A stretch of DNA of 64,000 bases from Hyphomicrobiales bacterium (GTDB lineage Bacteria > Pseudomonadota > Alphaproteobacteria > Rhizobiales > Rhizobiaceae), in the NCBI GenBank assembly GCA_900466605.1, contig UBMU01000013.1, positions 1 through 64,000 of the forward strand, given 5' to 3'. The position numbers and the translations under genes are program-made. Below, piece after piece: positions 36,870 to 45,439 of this stretch; position 1 is the stretch's first letter; every line of letters begins with the position of its first letter. Under the pieces are notes generated by a model. It saw nothing but the letters and a program-made list of their open reading frames with translations. It searched no databases and was not told the DNA's origin.

Positions 36870-37586
36870 ATGCGTATACGTGCCCTTTTTCAAGATATGA
36901 CAGACTCGACTTTTACAACATCTACCGAGGATGCACTCAAAGAGGCTGTAGCTGGAATAGCTAGGAGGTACGGCTTTGATCGGTTTGCCTATCTCAATCT
37001 CGACACCACCAGTGCACGGGATATCGCCGTGTCGAACTATCCCTCGGATTGGCAGGCGATCTATTTGAGTCGCTCCTATAAACTCATTGACCCCGTTGTC
37101 ACCATCAGCAAGCGGATCAAGCGGGCGTTCCAGTGGCGTGTTGGCGAGCAGAGGAAAAAGGCCTCGGTGGAAGAGCGAGGCTTCTGGGACATCGCCTCTG
37201 ACTTTGGCATTAGCACTGGCCTTACGGTTCCCATCAGCGTGAAATTTGGTCAGCTGGCCATGCTGACCTTGGCGTCGCCTGATGAGATGCATCCCGAGGT
37301 CTTGCGGGAAGCTGAATATGCAGCGGCGGCAGCGGCCGTCGCTTTCGTGCACGCGCGCCTCGGTGGCGCTGATTATCCGACAAAACAGCACAAGCCAACA
37401 CTTACTGATCGAGAGGTACTCTGTATGAGATGGATGGCTGCAGGCAAAACCATGCAAGAAACTGCCGTGATCCTGGGCCTCAACTTTCACACCGTGCGGT
37501 TTGATCTCGACAACGTGCGAGCCAAATTGAAGGCCAACAATATCATGCACGCGCTTTCACTTTGCCTGAAGCTACGTCTGATCTGA
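36870..37586 (+). CDS. traR: LuxR-family quorum-sensing regulator, TraR-like
   Basis: 238 residues (229 if the second in-frame ATG at 36897 is used). Autoinducer-binding domain with FDRFAYLNLD, the conserved VSNYPSDWQAIYLSRSYKLIDPVV and GISTGLTVPI, followed by a GerE helix-turn-helix (LTDREVLCMRWMAAGKTMQE, NFHTVRFDLDNVRAKL). The pattern matches TraR of Agrobacterium closely. It would bind an acyl-homoserine lactone and activate target promoters, probably conjugation genes. A short palindrome TATGCATA lies about 145 bases upstream. Confidence 0.85.
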   Translation: MRIRALFQDMTDSTFTTSTEDALKEAVAGIARRYGFDRFAYLNLDTTSARDIAVSNYPSDWQAIYLSRSYKLIDPVVTISKRIKRAFQWRVGEQRKKASVEERGFWDIASDFGISTGLTVPISVKFGQLAMLTLASPDEMHPEVLREAEYAAAAAAVAFVHARLGGADYPTKQHKPTLTDREVLCMRWMAAGKTMQETAVILGLNFHTVRFDLDNVRAKLKANNIMHALSLCLKLRLI

Positions 37587-37861
37587 CCACTGCGCCGCGG
37601 TGATATCGCCCCTGGACGCAGGCGTGATGCAGGCGTCAAACACATTTGGAAGTCAGGCAGCTGCCGTTCGGCAGCGTCGCTCTTTCAAAGGGTTCGGCGA
37701 CTGGCCGAACCCGCGTAGCAAGGTGAATGCCGGGCAATGGTATCAAGCAGTGGTCGCACGCCATTACCGAGCAATAGAAGTTCGCCCAAATAATCCTTGC
37801 GCGCCTCGGTGTGAGCCCAACCTGGCGGTTGCGGACTTACCGAACCTTGGTCACTACCAAT
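37587..37861. terminator. paired hairpins between convergent luxR and luxI genes
   Basis: Two perfect stems: GCTGCC/GGCAGC (37660-37675) and GGGTTCGG/CCGAACCC (37690-37712, seven-base loop). They lie between the 3' ends of two convergent genes and are the likely terminators, though T-runs are lacking. Confidence 0.4.
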
Positions 37862-38482
37862 TCATGCGGCCCTCCCCACGGAGCGCCCGAAACCAGACCG
37901 ATAGTCGGTCGGCCGCAACCGCTCAAAAGTCGCATCATCTGCGGACAAAGTCCCGGCCACGCTCCATGTCTCGTTGATGAGTAGAGGCTGGCCCAGGCGG
38001 CTCAGTGGCCAGCCAGACCGATTGAGGAGACGTTCAAGCCGTAAGTCGGTGACCGTCACAATCTCACTGTAGCCGTTGCAGCAGCACCATTCTGCAATTG
38101 CGGCAAGCATTGTCTGGGTGACCAGATGCGGACGCCCATATGTTCCTCCCTTGTAGGTGGTGTTCACGCAGAAACGAGAGCTCTCAACCATTCCCGGGTG
38201 GGAAAGAAGTGGCTTGCCATGCAGCAAATTTGAAAAAATAGCCTGAAGCATGGTCGGGCCACTGGCAGGGAGCAAGCGGGCGCAGCCGACAACTTGCTCC
38301 TCTGTGTCGACGGCCAATATGTAGGTGGGATCCAGAGCGTCAAACTCATCACGCTCGTAACCCTCCTGGCATTCGACCCAGCCCAATCGCTTTCCAAAAA
38401 CGTCAGCCCGGAGCCGATACATCTGTTCGAGCTGCCGAACCTCATTGAGATTTCCCGGTCTGCAAATAGCCACTGCCTGCAT
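37862..38482 (-). CDS. traI: acyl-homoserine-lactone synthase, LuxI/TraI family
   Basis: 206 residues. Conserved autoinducer synthase residues are visible: RLRADVFGKRLGW (Arg, Phe, Trp), DEFDALDPTYILA (Asp, Asp), VGCARLLPASGPTM (Arg) and ESSRFCV (Glu, Arg). Makes the signal sensed by the convergent LuxR protein. In Ti plasmids this gene heads the trb operon; here it stands apart from trb and converges with its regulator. Confidence 0.88.
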   Translation of the reverse strand: MQAVAICRPGNLNEVRQLEQMYRLRADVFGKRLGWVECQEGYERDEFDALDPTYILAVDTEEQVVGCARLLPASGPTMLQAIFSNLLHGKPLLSHPGMVESSRFCVNTTYKGGTYGRPHLVTQTMLAAIAEWCCCNGYSEIVTVTDLRLERLLNRSGWPLSRLGQPLLINETWSVAGTLSADDATFERLRPTDYRSGFGRSVGRAA

Positions 38483-38710
38483 CGTTCAACTCCTCTGCTG
38501 TTGGAGCGCACATGAAATGCACAGGGGCTGCTCAACTTTCTAGTCGCAGAAATGTGGGTGGGACCGTCTTAACAAGCACCGCACTTGGCGAACCCTTTGG
38601 TGAGGAAGGCCAACAAGGCATTTTTTTGCGGGACGAACGCCTGTTCCCTCTCGTTAGGAACGGTTCTTGCAAGGTTTCCGGTCTGTTAATGCGGATGAAG
38701 GACTGTTGTA

Positions 38711-38974
38711 ATGAATTGGCACAGGCGCGGTGACTTCCCGCCGCTGATGCTCGTGATGGGCGGCCCGGAAAAGTACAGGCTCGTCACTTCTCTTGGCGAC
38801 GTTGCAGAGGCGTTGATTGCTGCTTGGCCCACCGACGACGGCGAAGATTATGTTGTGGCTGTCAGGGTTTGCCTTGAGGCAATTCACGGAAATGTGTCGT
38901 CCGATGACGCACGTGCAGCACTGATCCGTGCAGCGAGAGAAGCTGGAATCCCGGTCATAACAATTGTTCATTGA
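38711..38974 (+). CDS. DUF982 family protein
   Basis: 87 residues. The pattern LVTSLGDVAEALIAAWP, AVRVCLEAIHGNVSSDDARAAL and EAGI matches DUF982, a small family common in rhizobia, often in several copies on plasmids. AAGGA lies eight bases before the ATG. Function unknown. Confidence 0.7.
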   Translation: MNWHRRGDFPPLMLVMGGPEKYRLVTSLGDVAEALIAAWPTDDGEDYVVAVRVCLEAIHGNVSSDDARAALIRAAREAGIPVITIVH

Positions 38975-39658
38975 GCAAGCGCATACCGCCGTTCATCATG
39001 CAACGCGATGATAGCGAACGCGACGTTGTGGCTCACTACGCCTGTTGTCCACGATCGAAAGCGTTCCTAAAGTTGGTGCAGGTCCGATTGGCCTCACCCT
39101 TGCCCTCGAACTGTCCCGCTTTCGTTCACACCGTCCTTGGAATTCCACACGTTCGGCGCACAATGGAAAAATCGATGACAGAAGGGTACCCAATCCTCTA
39201 AATGGACCGTGTATCCGGCAGCAGCCCCCATCGGGAAGAACGCCACCCGCTTGTCTCCGAACTATCAGCGTCCGAGGATTCGCAACGCTCACTATCGGTG
39301 CGCCGTCCGCTTAGGTTTAACGTCCTCCAGGTGACTATTTGCCTGCTGGCTGCCGAGGGAAAGTGCGTAGATCCGCTCAGCGTCGAACGTCTTCTTCAAA
39401 GCCCGGGATAAGAACCATTTCTTGCGAGTGAAGGTACTCGGCTTTGCTCAGGTCTTCCGACAAATGTTCAATCAGCCAGGAATGATTCTCACACCCTGAA
39501 AAGTAACGCCGCGCGGGATCACGCCAAAGAGGGTTAAGCTTTTACGAAGCAAGTCTATCAACTTCTATACTTATTAAAATTCAGGCAGTTACCAAGTATC
39601 TTCGGCTAATTTCAATCGCTACTCCCTATCCTTGGTTCAACAACAAAGGAGAGGCGTT
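38975..39658. other. intergenic stretch with gene debris
   Basis: No intact gene. It holds a short FAD-monooxygenase-like piece (listed separately) and the upstream region of the first curlin-like gene. Confidence 0.4.
39045..39122 (+). pseudogene. FAD-dependent monooxygenase N-terminal scrap
   Basis: Reads VGAGPIGLTLALELSR, the classical dinucleotide-binding motif at the start of PheA/TfdB-type flavin hydroxylases, then loses similarity. Only about 25 codons remain. Confidence 0.45.
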
Positions 39659-40045
39659 ATGCGTAGTTGGATCGTAGCAGGGCTGTTAGGACTTGTGGCT
39701 GGAAGCGTATCGGCATCGGAATTGATGTCCCCTGCCTATATCCAGCAGGTCTCCGGCTCGGCTGGCTCCTGGGCGTCCACCGCATCCCTACTCGAGCCAG
39801 CCTACGGCGCTGCCAAGCTGATCTCCGCGATGCCATCAGCGCCGTCGTCTGGCAATCTCGCCAGCGCCATTCAAGTTGGTGTGCTGAATTCCGCAACCAT
39901 CGAGCAGTCTGGCTCCGGCAACGTCGGCCTAATTACGCAGTCTGGCACGATGAACACCGCATCGATCGAGCAGTTCGGCGGCGGACAACGCGCGGTCATC
40001 GTGCAGCAGGGCCGCAACAACGTAGCAATCATCCGCCAGCGATAA
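39659..40045 (+). CDS. small curlin-repeat protein (CsgB-like)
   Basis: 128 residues: signal peptide (MRSWIVAGLLGLVAGSVSA), a non-repeat N-terminal half, then about three curlin repeats (SATIEQSGSGNVGLITQSG, NTASIEQFGGGQRAVIVQQG) ending NVAIIRQR. AAAGGAG precedes the ATG. A short repeat tract with a basic terminus is what one expects of a nucleator-type minor subunit such as CsgB. Convergent and back to back with csgF. Confidence 0.8.
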   Translation: MRSWIVAGLLGLVAGSVSASELMSPAYIQQVSGSAGSWASTASLLEPAYGAAKLISAMPSAPSSGNLASAIQVGVLNSATIEQSGSGNVGLITQSGTMNTASIEQFGGGQRAVIVQQGRNNVAIIRQR

Positions 40046-40327
40046 TCAGTTGTTGCCCGTACCGCTGTTGTTGTTCGTGTCAGGGAGCTGCGTGGTAGGT
40101 GTCTCGGTGGTGCTTCCGAAGTCCGGAAAGTCTATCGAGAAGCTCGGGCTGGAGGAGCCTTCCGCAGCCTTGCCCTGTGCACTCGCTTGCGACAGCAGCC
40201 AGTTCCCGTTCTGCGGGTTGCCGCCGAAAGAAGGATTGACGGGCTGGTAATTGAGCTGGGAAGCGGCCGCGAAGGAAACGGACGAAAACACAATTGCTCC
40301 GACTAGCAGAACGTTGGCAATACGCAT
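40046..40327 (-). CDS. csgF: curli assembly factor CsgF
   Basis: 93 residues from the ATG after GGAGAA. Signal peptide then the hallmark CsgF segment LNYQPVNPSFGGNPQNG and NWLLSQASAQ, which in E. coli inserts into the CsgG pore. The C-terminus is shorter than in E. coli and Thr/Asn/Ser-rich. Last gene of the minus-strand curli operon. Confidence 0.88.
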   Translation of the reverse strand: MRIANVLLVGAIVFSSVSFAAASQLNYQPVNPSFGGNPQNGNWLLSQASAQGKAAEGSSSPSFSIDFPDFGSTTETPTTQLPDTNNNSGTGNN

Positions 40328-40361
40328 TAGATTTCTCCGCGCCTCTGTCATAACTACGAAA

Positions 40362-40961
40362 TCAATTCTTGGGGAAGACATACATTCTTCCCGGAACAAC
40401 TACAACGGTCGCGTTCTTTATGGCGTTCAAACCTGTGGGCATCAGATAACGACCACTTTGGGGCGTTTGCAACGCGACCACCGTGGAGTTCTGGGCATTA
40501 CGAACATCAAGTGCTCCGGCGAGGTTGTCTCCTACCTGTACATAGGCGACCTGGTTGTTTGATCCGGAGACGCCAACGAGCTGAAAGTCATTGTCGCCTT
40601 TAGCCGCCTGAACGACGGAGTTGTTCCTGCCGCCCTGCACCAGCAGTAGCGCAGAGTTATTGCCTTCGATGCTCTGAATGGCGCGATTGTTTTGCCCGGA
40701 CTGCTGAATAGTTGCGAGATTGGCTTGGCCAGAGACCGAGATGTCGGCACTGTTGGCGTCGCCCAACTGCAAGATCGAAGAAGTCGATCCGCCGTTTCCG
40801 GCGACGTAGGGCTGAATTGGCTCCATCAGCGATCCGACGATCGGCGCGGCCGTGGACGAGTCCAGCAAGAGGGGTTCCGCCGCGATGGCGATCCCGGCCG
40901 AGGTCGTAACAGCGATCGCGCTGGCGACCAACATAGCAATTGGTTTTGCAGTGGAAAGCAT
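40362..40961 (-). CDS. curlin-repeat minor subunit
   Basis: 199 residues: signal peptide, a Pro/Gly-containing lead-in, then about five imperfect curlin units (LGDANSADISVSGQANLATI, QSGQNNRAIQSIEGNNSALL, VQGGRNNSVVQAAKGD), and a non-repeat C-terminus ending VVPGRMYVFPKN. Probably a CsgB-like nucleator or capping subunit. A GTG nine bases upstream of the chosen ATG is an alternative start. Lies 35 bases before csgF and 17 bases after csgH. Confidence 0.78.
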   Translation of the reverse strand: MLSTAKPIAMLVASAIAVTTSAGIAIAAEPLLLDSSTAAPIVGSLMEPIQPYVAGNGGSTSSILQLGDANSADISVSGQANLATIQQSGQNNRAIQSIEGNNSALLLVQGGRNNSVVQAAKGDNDFQLVGVSGSNNQVAYVQVGDNLAGALDVRNAQNSTVVALQTPQSGRYLMPTGLNAIKNATVVVVPGRMYVFPKN

Positions 40962-40977
40962 GCTGTTCACCTAATCC

Positions 40978-41397
40978 TTAAATTTTGAGAGGTCCGACGT
41001 CGAGGTCGAACGTGTGCTGAAGGACACAGGCGTCTCGCCCATCAAGGTCGCGCACCTGCATTTCCAACTGAATTCTCGAAGGCACATCTACGGCAATCTG
41101 TGCCGGTCCGATGGTACCGCCATGGATACGATTTGCCTGACGGGACTGAGAAGTTCCGGACGACGAGCGTTTCGTCACCGCGATCTCATAGGATCCATCG
41201 AAGTCCGACGACGCCTTGAAAAACGGAACGATGCGTGCCGACTGTCCCAAAAGGACCTGAACTCCACATTCGGAAATGCGGCTGTCGGATATTCTCCCAT
41301 TCAAAGTCTGATCGCTCATCAATTCTGCCCGGGCGAAAGTCGAACAAAGGAGTGCTATGCCAACGAGGGAGAGAATGTTTTTCCCGCAACTAAGCAT
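40978..41397 (-). CDS. csgH: curli chaperone CsgH
   Basis: 139 residues with a 24-residue signal peptide. The mature part matches the alphaproteobacterial CsgH chaperone in size and form: a compact beta-sandwich-like protein with two cysteines (SECGVQVL and DACVLQH) that may form a disulfide, and IGPAQIAVDVPS. CsgH keeps curlin from forming fibres in the periplasm. Located directly after the giant curlin gene. Confidence 0.75.
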   Translation of the reverse strand: MLSCGKNILSLVGIALLCSTFARAELMSDQTLNGRISDSRISECGVQVLLGQSARIVPFFKASSDFDGSYEIAVTKRSSSGTSQSRQANRIHGGTIGPAQIAVDVPSRIQLEMQVRDLDGRDACVLQHTFDLDVGPLKI

Positions 41398-41415
41398 GCT
41401 TCCTCCCGACGAAGG

Positions 41416-41441
41416 GTGGCGCGTCCATGAGGACGCGCCAC
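41416..41441. terminator. 11-bp hairpin between curlin gene and csgH
   Basis: A perfect GC-rich stem (GTGGCGCGTCC/GGACGCGCCAC) with loop ATGA, seven bases after the giant curlin stop. On the plus strand TGTTTTTT follows it; on the minus strand, the direction of the operon, no T-run follows. It may act as a partial terminator or mRNA-stabilising element that separates strong curlin expression from weaker downstream expression. Confidence 0.6.
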
Positions 41442-41447
41442 TGTTTT

Positions 41448-44400
41448 TTAGTTCTGCTTGACGATGGCTGTGTTGCCGCGTCCAACCTGGACAACAGCCG
41501 AGGCGTTGCCGCTGCCGGACTGCGTGACGAAGGCATTGTTCGCCGCATTGCCCGACCCGACACCAAGCTGGAAGACGGCCGAGTTGTTGCCGCTGCCGGA
41601 CTGGCTAACCCAAGCGTTCGAGTAGTCACCAGCTTGCGCTACGAGCGAGGTGTGGGTGCCACCCTGCTGAAGAACGCTAGCGAGTGAGTCGCTACCACCC
41701 TGGAGGATGAGCGACGACTGGCTATCGCCCCGCTGGATGGTCCCAGCAGTGTTGCGGTTTCCTGCCTGGATGGTGGCAGCGACGTTACCCGAACCAGCGT
41801 ACTGAGCCGTGGCGGACGTGTTGTCGTCACCGATCTGGACCGTGCTTGCCAGCGACAGCGTCGACGGAGCAAGTACACTGCCATTGCTCAGAAGGTCACC
41901 AGTCTGCGACGTAGCAGAGGTGTTCCGGTTACCCTTCTGGAAGGTGACTGCAGCATCACCTGCAACAACTGTCTGGGTCGTGGATGCTTTGTTCAGATCA
42001 CCGATCTGAACCGTGCCGGAGATCGCGCCAATCGAGGCGATCTGAACCGTTCCCGCGTTGTTTCCGTTACCGTCCTGGACGATCCCGGCAACCGATGCAG
42101 CGGTCGGCAATGCAGCAGCAGCCGAACCGAGCGGACCCAGCGAACCGAGCGAAACGCCGCCACCCTGGATATTGGTTGCAGTATTGTTGTCACCCGTCTG
42201 GACGATTGCTGCCGCGGACGCAACAGCGGATGCGTCAGCTGTAGAAACTGGCTTTCCAAGGACCGTCAAGGTGGCAACTTCAGCACCCTGGACGTTAGCG
42301 GCGTTGTTGCCGTTGCCATCCTGAATGACCAATGCCGCAACGTTGGAGCTTCCGTTCTGTTGGAGGTTGGCAGCCTTGTTGGCCGAACCACCGAACTGAA
42401 GGGTCGAACCAAAAGCGTTCGAAACGCCATCTTGGGTGTTCGTCGCGGTGTTGCCATCGCTTAGCTGAACAGCAAGAGCGGTCGAGCTCGCGCTGTCAGT
42501 CTGAACGTTGGCAGCGGTGTTACCGTCACCGACCTGAACAACACCGGCATTGACGTCGGTGGTGCCCGTCTGGGCGTTGGAGCCCTTGTTCCAGTCGCCA
42601 ACAGTGAGAACGGTTGCGCTGGAAGCAACAGTATCGGTCTGCGAGTTTACAGCAGCGTTTCCGTCACCGACCTGAATGTTTGTGGCATTCGAGTCCTTGG
42701 CACCAACCTGTTCGTTGTCAGCAAAGTTGCCGTTGCCGATCTGAAGGTTTGCGGCATTCGCGCCGTCCGTCAGCGTCTGATTGTTTAGGGAGATGTTGCC
42801 ATTGCCGATTTGCACAGAAGCCGCATCCGAGTGCTTCGTACCTAGCTGGCCGTTTGCAGCAACGTTGTTGTTGCCAAACTGGCCAACGATCGCATTAGAA
42901 TCGATCGTCTCCTCGACATATCCAGCCGGAATGACAGCTGGTGAACTAGACTTCTGCTTCCAGGAGCCGAATACGCTGGTGCGGGTATAGACCGTCGCTG
43001 CTCGCGCATAAGTTGGCGCTATGTACGCACCAGCCTGCGAGTTGGAGGCACTATTGCCAGTCCCGGCTTGCACTACAGCCGCTTCCGAGTCTTTAACCGC
43101 TCCGTTGTAGGGGACAGCTGCGACCGTCAACTTAGCGTATTCGGTCTTCGTAACCGGCCCGAGGATGCCATAGTCCGAATATACGGTTTCTCCCTCGATC
43201 GTCACTTTCGGAGCCGTTCCGGAAACACCCTGCGTGTTGCTTGCGTGGTTGTTTTCGCCAGCCTGCAGAATTCCGGCCTTCACATTGCTGCTCTCAGCCT
43301 TCTGGGCGTTCGCTGCAACGTTATTCCTCCCGAACTGGCCAATGACCGCGTCGGAGTTGACGACGTCGGCCTGCTCGTTTCCAGCCAGGTTGCCGGTGCC
43401 AGCCTGCAGGATCGATGCCGACGTCGGATCGACGTTGGTCTGCGAATTGGAGGCAGTGTTCCAATCACCAAACTGGGCAATGTTGGCCGTCGCGTCGCTG
43501 CCGCCGCTCTGAACGTTGTTGCCCTGGTTGCCAGTGCCGCCCTGAAGAATACGGGCCGTGTTACGGTCGCCGTTGACCTGGAGGTTTCCGGCCTTGTTCT
43601 GCCCGCCAAATTGCAAGGCACCAGCAGAGTTTTCAGCACCGAAGCGCTGCTCGTTGAACGCGCTGTTGCCATTGCCAAACTGGCCGATAGCAGCATCGTT
43701 CGATGGACCGGAGGTTACACCAACTGCATCGGTCTGCGTGTTGTAGGCAACGTTGTTGTTACCATCTTGCAGTGTAGCAGCATCGTTAGCGTTGCCGCCT
43801 GTCTGTGTATTGCCAGCCGTATTCAGATCGCCGAATTGGGCGACGCCAGCATGGTTCTCATAGCCATCGGTCTGGAGGTTGCCAGCCTTGTTGGCTTCGC
43901 CATCCTGCCAGATGCCAGCTTCGTTCTTGTGGCCAATATCGCCGCCACGGATCTGGACGTTGCCCGCAACGTTGTTTGCACCGTGCTGCAGAATACCCGC
44001 GTTCAGCACGCCGCCGTCATCCTGGTTGTTGGTTGCCAGGTTGCCCCTACCGAACTGCGCGATGCCAGCATTGCTGCCACCGGAATTCTGGCTGTTATAA
44101 GCGGTGTTATAGTCACCCTTCTGAAGGATGCCAGCGTTGAGGTCGAGGCCTGTCTGAGTGTTGGCACCGATGTTGCCGTCACCGTCTTGAATGATTCCAG
44201 CGTTGTTGTTAGCGCCGAACTGCGTGTTGGCGGCAACATTGGAGTTACCGAACTGGGCGATGCCAGCCTTCAAATCAGTGCCCGGATAATCGGAGGCAAG
44301 GTGAACATTCTGCACGTTGGCAGCTACGTTGCCCGTACCGTCCTGGATAATTCCGGCTTCCTTGTCGTGACCACCAGTTTGCGTGTTGGTTGCGACGTTG

Positions 44401-45116
44401 CGCTGGCCGTTCTGGAAAATGTTGGCTTCGTTGCCGACACCATTGGCCTGCTCGTTCAGGGCACCATTCTCTAAACCGAACTGGATGACGCCGACGCGCG
44501 AGGTCTTCTCGGACGTCTGCGTGTTGACGGCGGAGTTCAGCGTGCCGAACTGCAGAGCACCAGCGTAGGAGCCGTCCGAACCGTCTTGCTTGTTGTAGGC
44601 AAAGTTGCCAGCTGCCGCGTCGTCCGGGCTGAACTGGACGATGCCAGAGTCGTTAGTGCCGCCAAACTGGTCGGTACGGGCAAGGTTCTTGCTACCGCCC
44701 TGGAAAATAGCCGCCCGGTTTGCCCCCGTCTGACGGAACTGATCAACCGCGTTGCCGGAGCCGAACTGTGCGATGCCTGCGGAGTTGTTGCCGCTCTGAT
44801 AGAAAAGCCCGCCAACGAAGTTCCCCGAGCCGAACTGCATCACGCCGAGGTGGTTGTTGCCGCGCTGCGCGTCACTGGGCGTTCCGTTTACCGCCGGAAG
44901 GAACACGTTGCCGTTTCCGTACTGATAGATGAAGCCTTGGTTTGTGCCACCAGTAGCTCCGCCAGCGCCTGCCTGGGAAAGGTAGGCATAGTTGTTACTG
45001 TCGAGCTGGCCGATGAATGCTTCGTTTGCCGTGACGTCTTCCGCCGCGGCACCGCTCGCCAGTCCAATAACGGCGACTCCAGCCAGGAGCGCCGATCGCT
45101 TTAGTCTAAACGCCAT
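41448..45116 (-). CDS. giant curlin-repeat amyloid protein
   Basis: 1222 residues: signal peptide of about 25 residues (MAFRLKRSALLAGVAVIG to ASGAAA), then about 45 tandem units of roughly 23 residues, almost to the end. A typical unit is NAGIIQDGDGNIGANTQTG, showing the curlin pattern of paired strands with alternating Gln and Asn. E. coli CsgA has five repeats in 151 residues. Two non-repeat inserts break the array in the middle (about residues 640-680 and 705-745). The protein ends NTAIVKQN. Expected to be exported through CsgG and to form extracellular amyloid fibres. GGGGAG precedes the ATG. It heads a minus-strand operon with csgH, a minor subunit and csgF. Confidence 0.85.
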   Translation of the reverse strand: MAFRLKRSALLAGVAVIGLASGAAAEDVTANEAFIGQLDSNNYAYLSQAGAGGATGGTNQGFIYQYGNGNVFLPAVNGTPSDAQRGNNHLGVMQFGSGNFVGGLFYQSGNNSAGIAQFGSGNAVDQFRQTGANRAAIFQGGSKNLARTDQFGGTNDSGIVQFSPDDAAAGNFAYNKQDGSDGSYAGALQFGTLNSAVNTQTSEKTSRVGVIQFGLENGALNEQANGVGNEANIFQNGQRNVATNTQTGGHDKEAGIIQDGTGNVAANVQNVHLASDYPGTDLKAGIAQFGNSNVAANTQFGANNNAGIIQDGDGNIGANTQTGLDLNAGILQKGDYNTAYNSQNSGGSNAGIAQFGRGNLATNNQDDGGVLNAGILQHGANNVAGNVQIRGGDIGHKNEAGIWQDGEANKAGNLQTDGYENHAGVAQFGDLNTAGNTQTGGNANDAATLQDGNNNVAYNTQTDAVGVTSGPSNDAAIGQFGNGNSAFNEQRFGAENSAGALQFGGQNKAGNLQVNGDRNTARILQGGTGNQGNNVQSGGSDATANIAQFGDWNTASNSQTNVDPTSASILQAGTGNLAGNEQADVVNSDAVIGQFGRNNVAANAQKAESSNVKAGILQAGENNHASNTQGVSGTAPKVTIEGETVYSDYGILGPVTKTEYAKLTVAAVPYNGAVKDSEAAVVQAGTGNSASNSQAGAYIAPTYARAATVYTRTSVFGSWKQKSSSPAVIPAGYVEETIDSNAIVGQFGNNNVAANGQLGTKHSDAASVQIGNGNISLNNQTLTDGANAANLQIGNGNFADNEQVGAKDSNATNIQVGDGNAAVNSQTDTVASSATVLTVGDWNKGSNAQTGTTDVNAGVVQVGDGNTAANVQTDSASSTALAVQLSDGNTATNTQDGVSNAFGSTLQFGGSANKAANLQQNGSSNVAALVIQDGNGNNAANVQGAEVATLTVLGKPVSTADASAVASAAAIVQTGDNNTATNIQGGGVSLGSLGPLGSAAAALPTAASVAGIVQDGNGNNAGTVQIASIGAISGTVQIGDLNKASTTQTVVAGDAAVTFQKGNRNTSATSQTGDLLSNGSVLAPSTLSLASTVQIGDDNTSATAQYAGSGNVAATIQAGNRNTAGTIQRGDSQSSLILQGGSDSLASVLQQGGTHTSLVAQAGDYSNAWVSQSGSGNNSAVFQLGVGSGNAANNAFVTQSGSGNASAVVQVGRGNTAIVKQN
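41451..45035 (-). repeat. tandem ~69-bp coding repeats of the curlin array
   Basis: The curlin units repeat with a period of about 69 bases in DNA. They are diverged, not identical, so the array is old or under selection for variation; recombination hot spots are still possible. Hand count gives about 45 units. Confidence 0.8.
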
Positions 45117-45171
45117 GAGTATCTCCCCAATGACTCGGAAGCAGTGTCCCCAGCTTCCCGAGATGCAATTG

Positions 45172-45188
45172 ATTAACGGAGAGTTAAT
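45172..45188. promoter_or_regulatory. palindrome upstream of giant curlin gene
   Basis: ATTAACGGAGAGTTAAT, perfect six-base arms around a five-base centre, 56 bases upstream of the ATG. Candidate operator; it shares the TTAACG core with a site upstream of csgG. Confidence 0.4.
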
Positions 45189-45363
45189 TAGCGCAGCAAC
45201 ATTGTGCGAGCAAGTCTCTTGTTAGATTCTACTTACATTTGGTTAAGGCGTTGCAAGAATAACCCAACATTGGTCGACTACCTTCAAAGAACGATCACGT
45301 CCCAATGGTCAGATATTACTATTTGCAGCCATTTTATACTTACTTTTACGGAAACACCAACAT

Positions 45364-45385
45364 CCGCGAATCTTCTGATTCGCGG
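45364..45385 (-). terminator. hairpin downstream of csgG
   Basis: CCGCGAATC/GATTCGCGG with loop TTCT, 55 bases past the csgG stop. A separate palindrome TCATGACTTACGTCATGA overlaps the csgG stop codon itself (45428-45445). Confidence 0.45.
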
Positions 45386-45439
45386 CTTCAAAACACATCT
45401 ATGTCGGGCGACGAAAGCCGCCCTCGATCATGACTTACG

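Noticed and set aside
38483..38560. lux/tra-box upstream of the LuxI gene
   Set aside because: TGTGCA-like motifs occur but as a direct repeat, not as the required palindrome.
43068..44474. 468-residue plus-strand open frame
   Set aside because: It lies antisense to the giant curlin repeats and mirrors their periodicity; no ribosome binding site or family.
41451..45035. CRISPR-like array
   Set aside because: The repeats are continuous coding units of about 69 bp, diverged, with no spacers.
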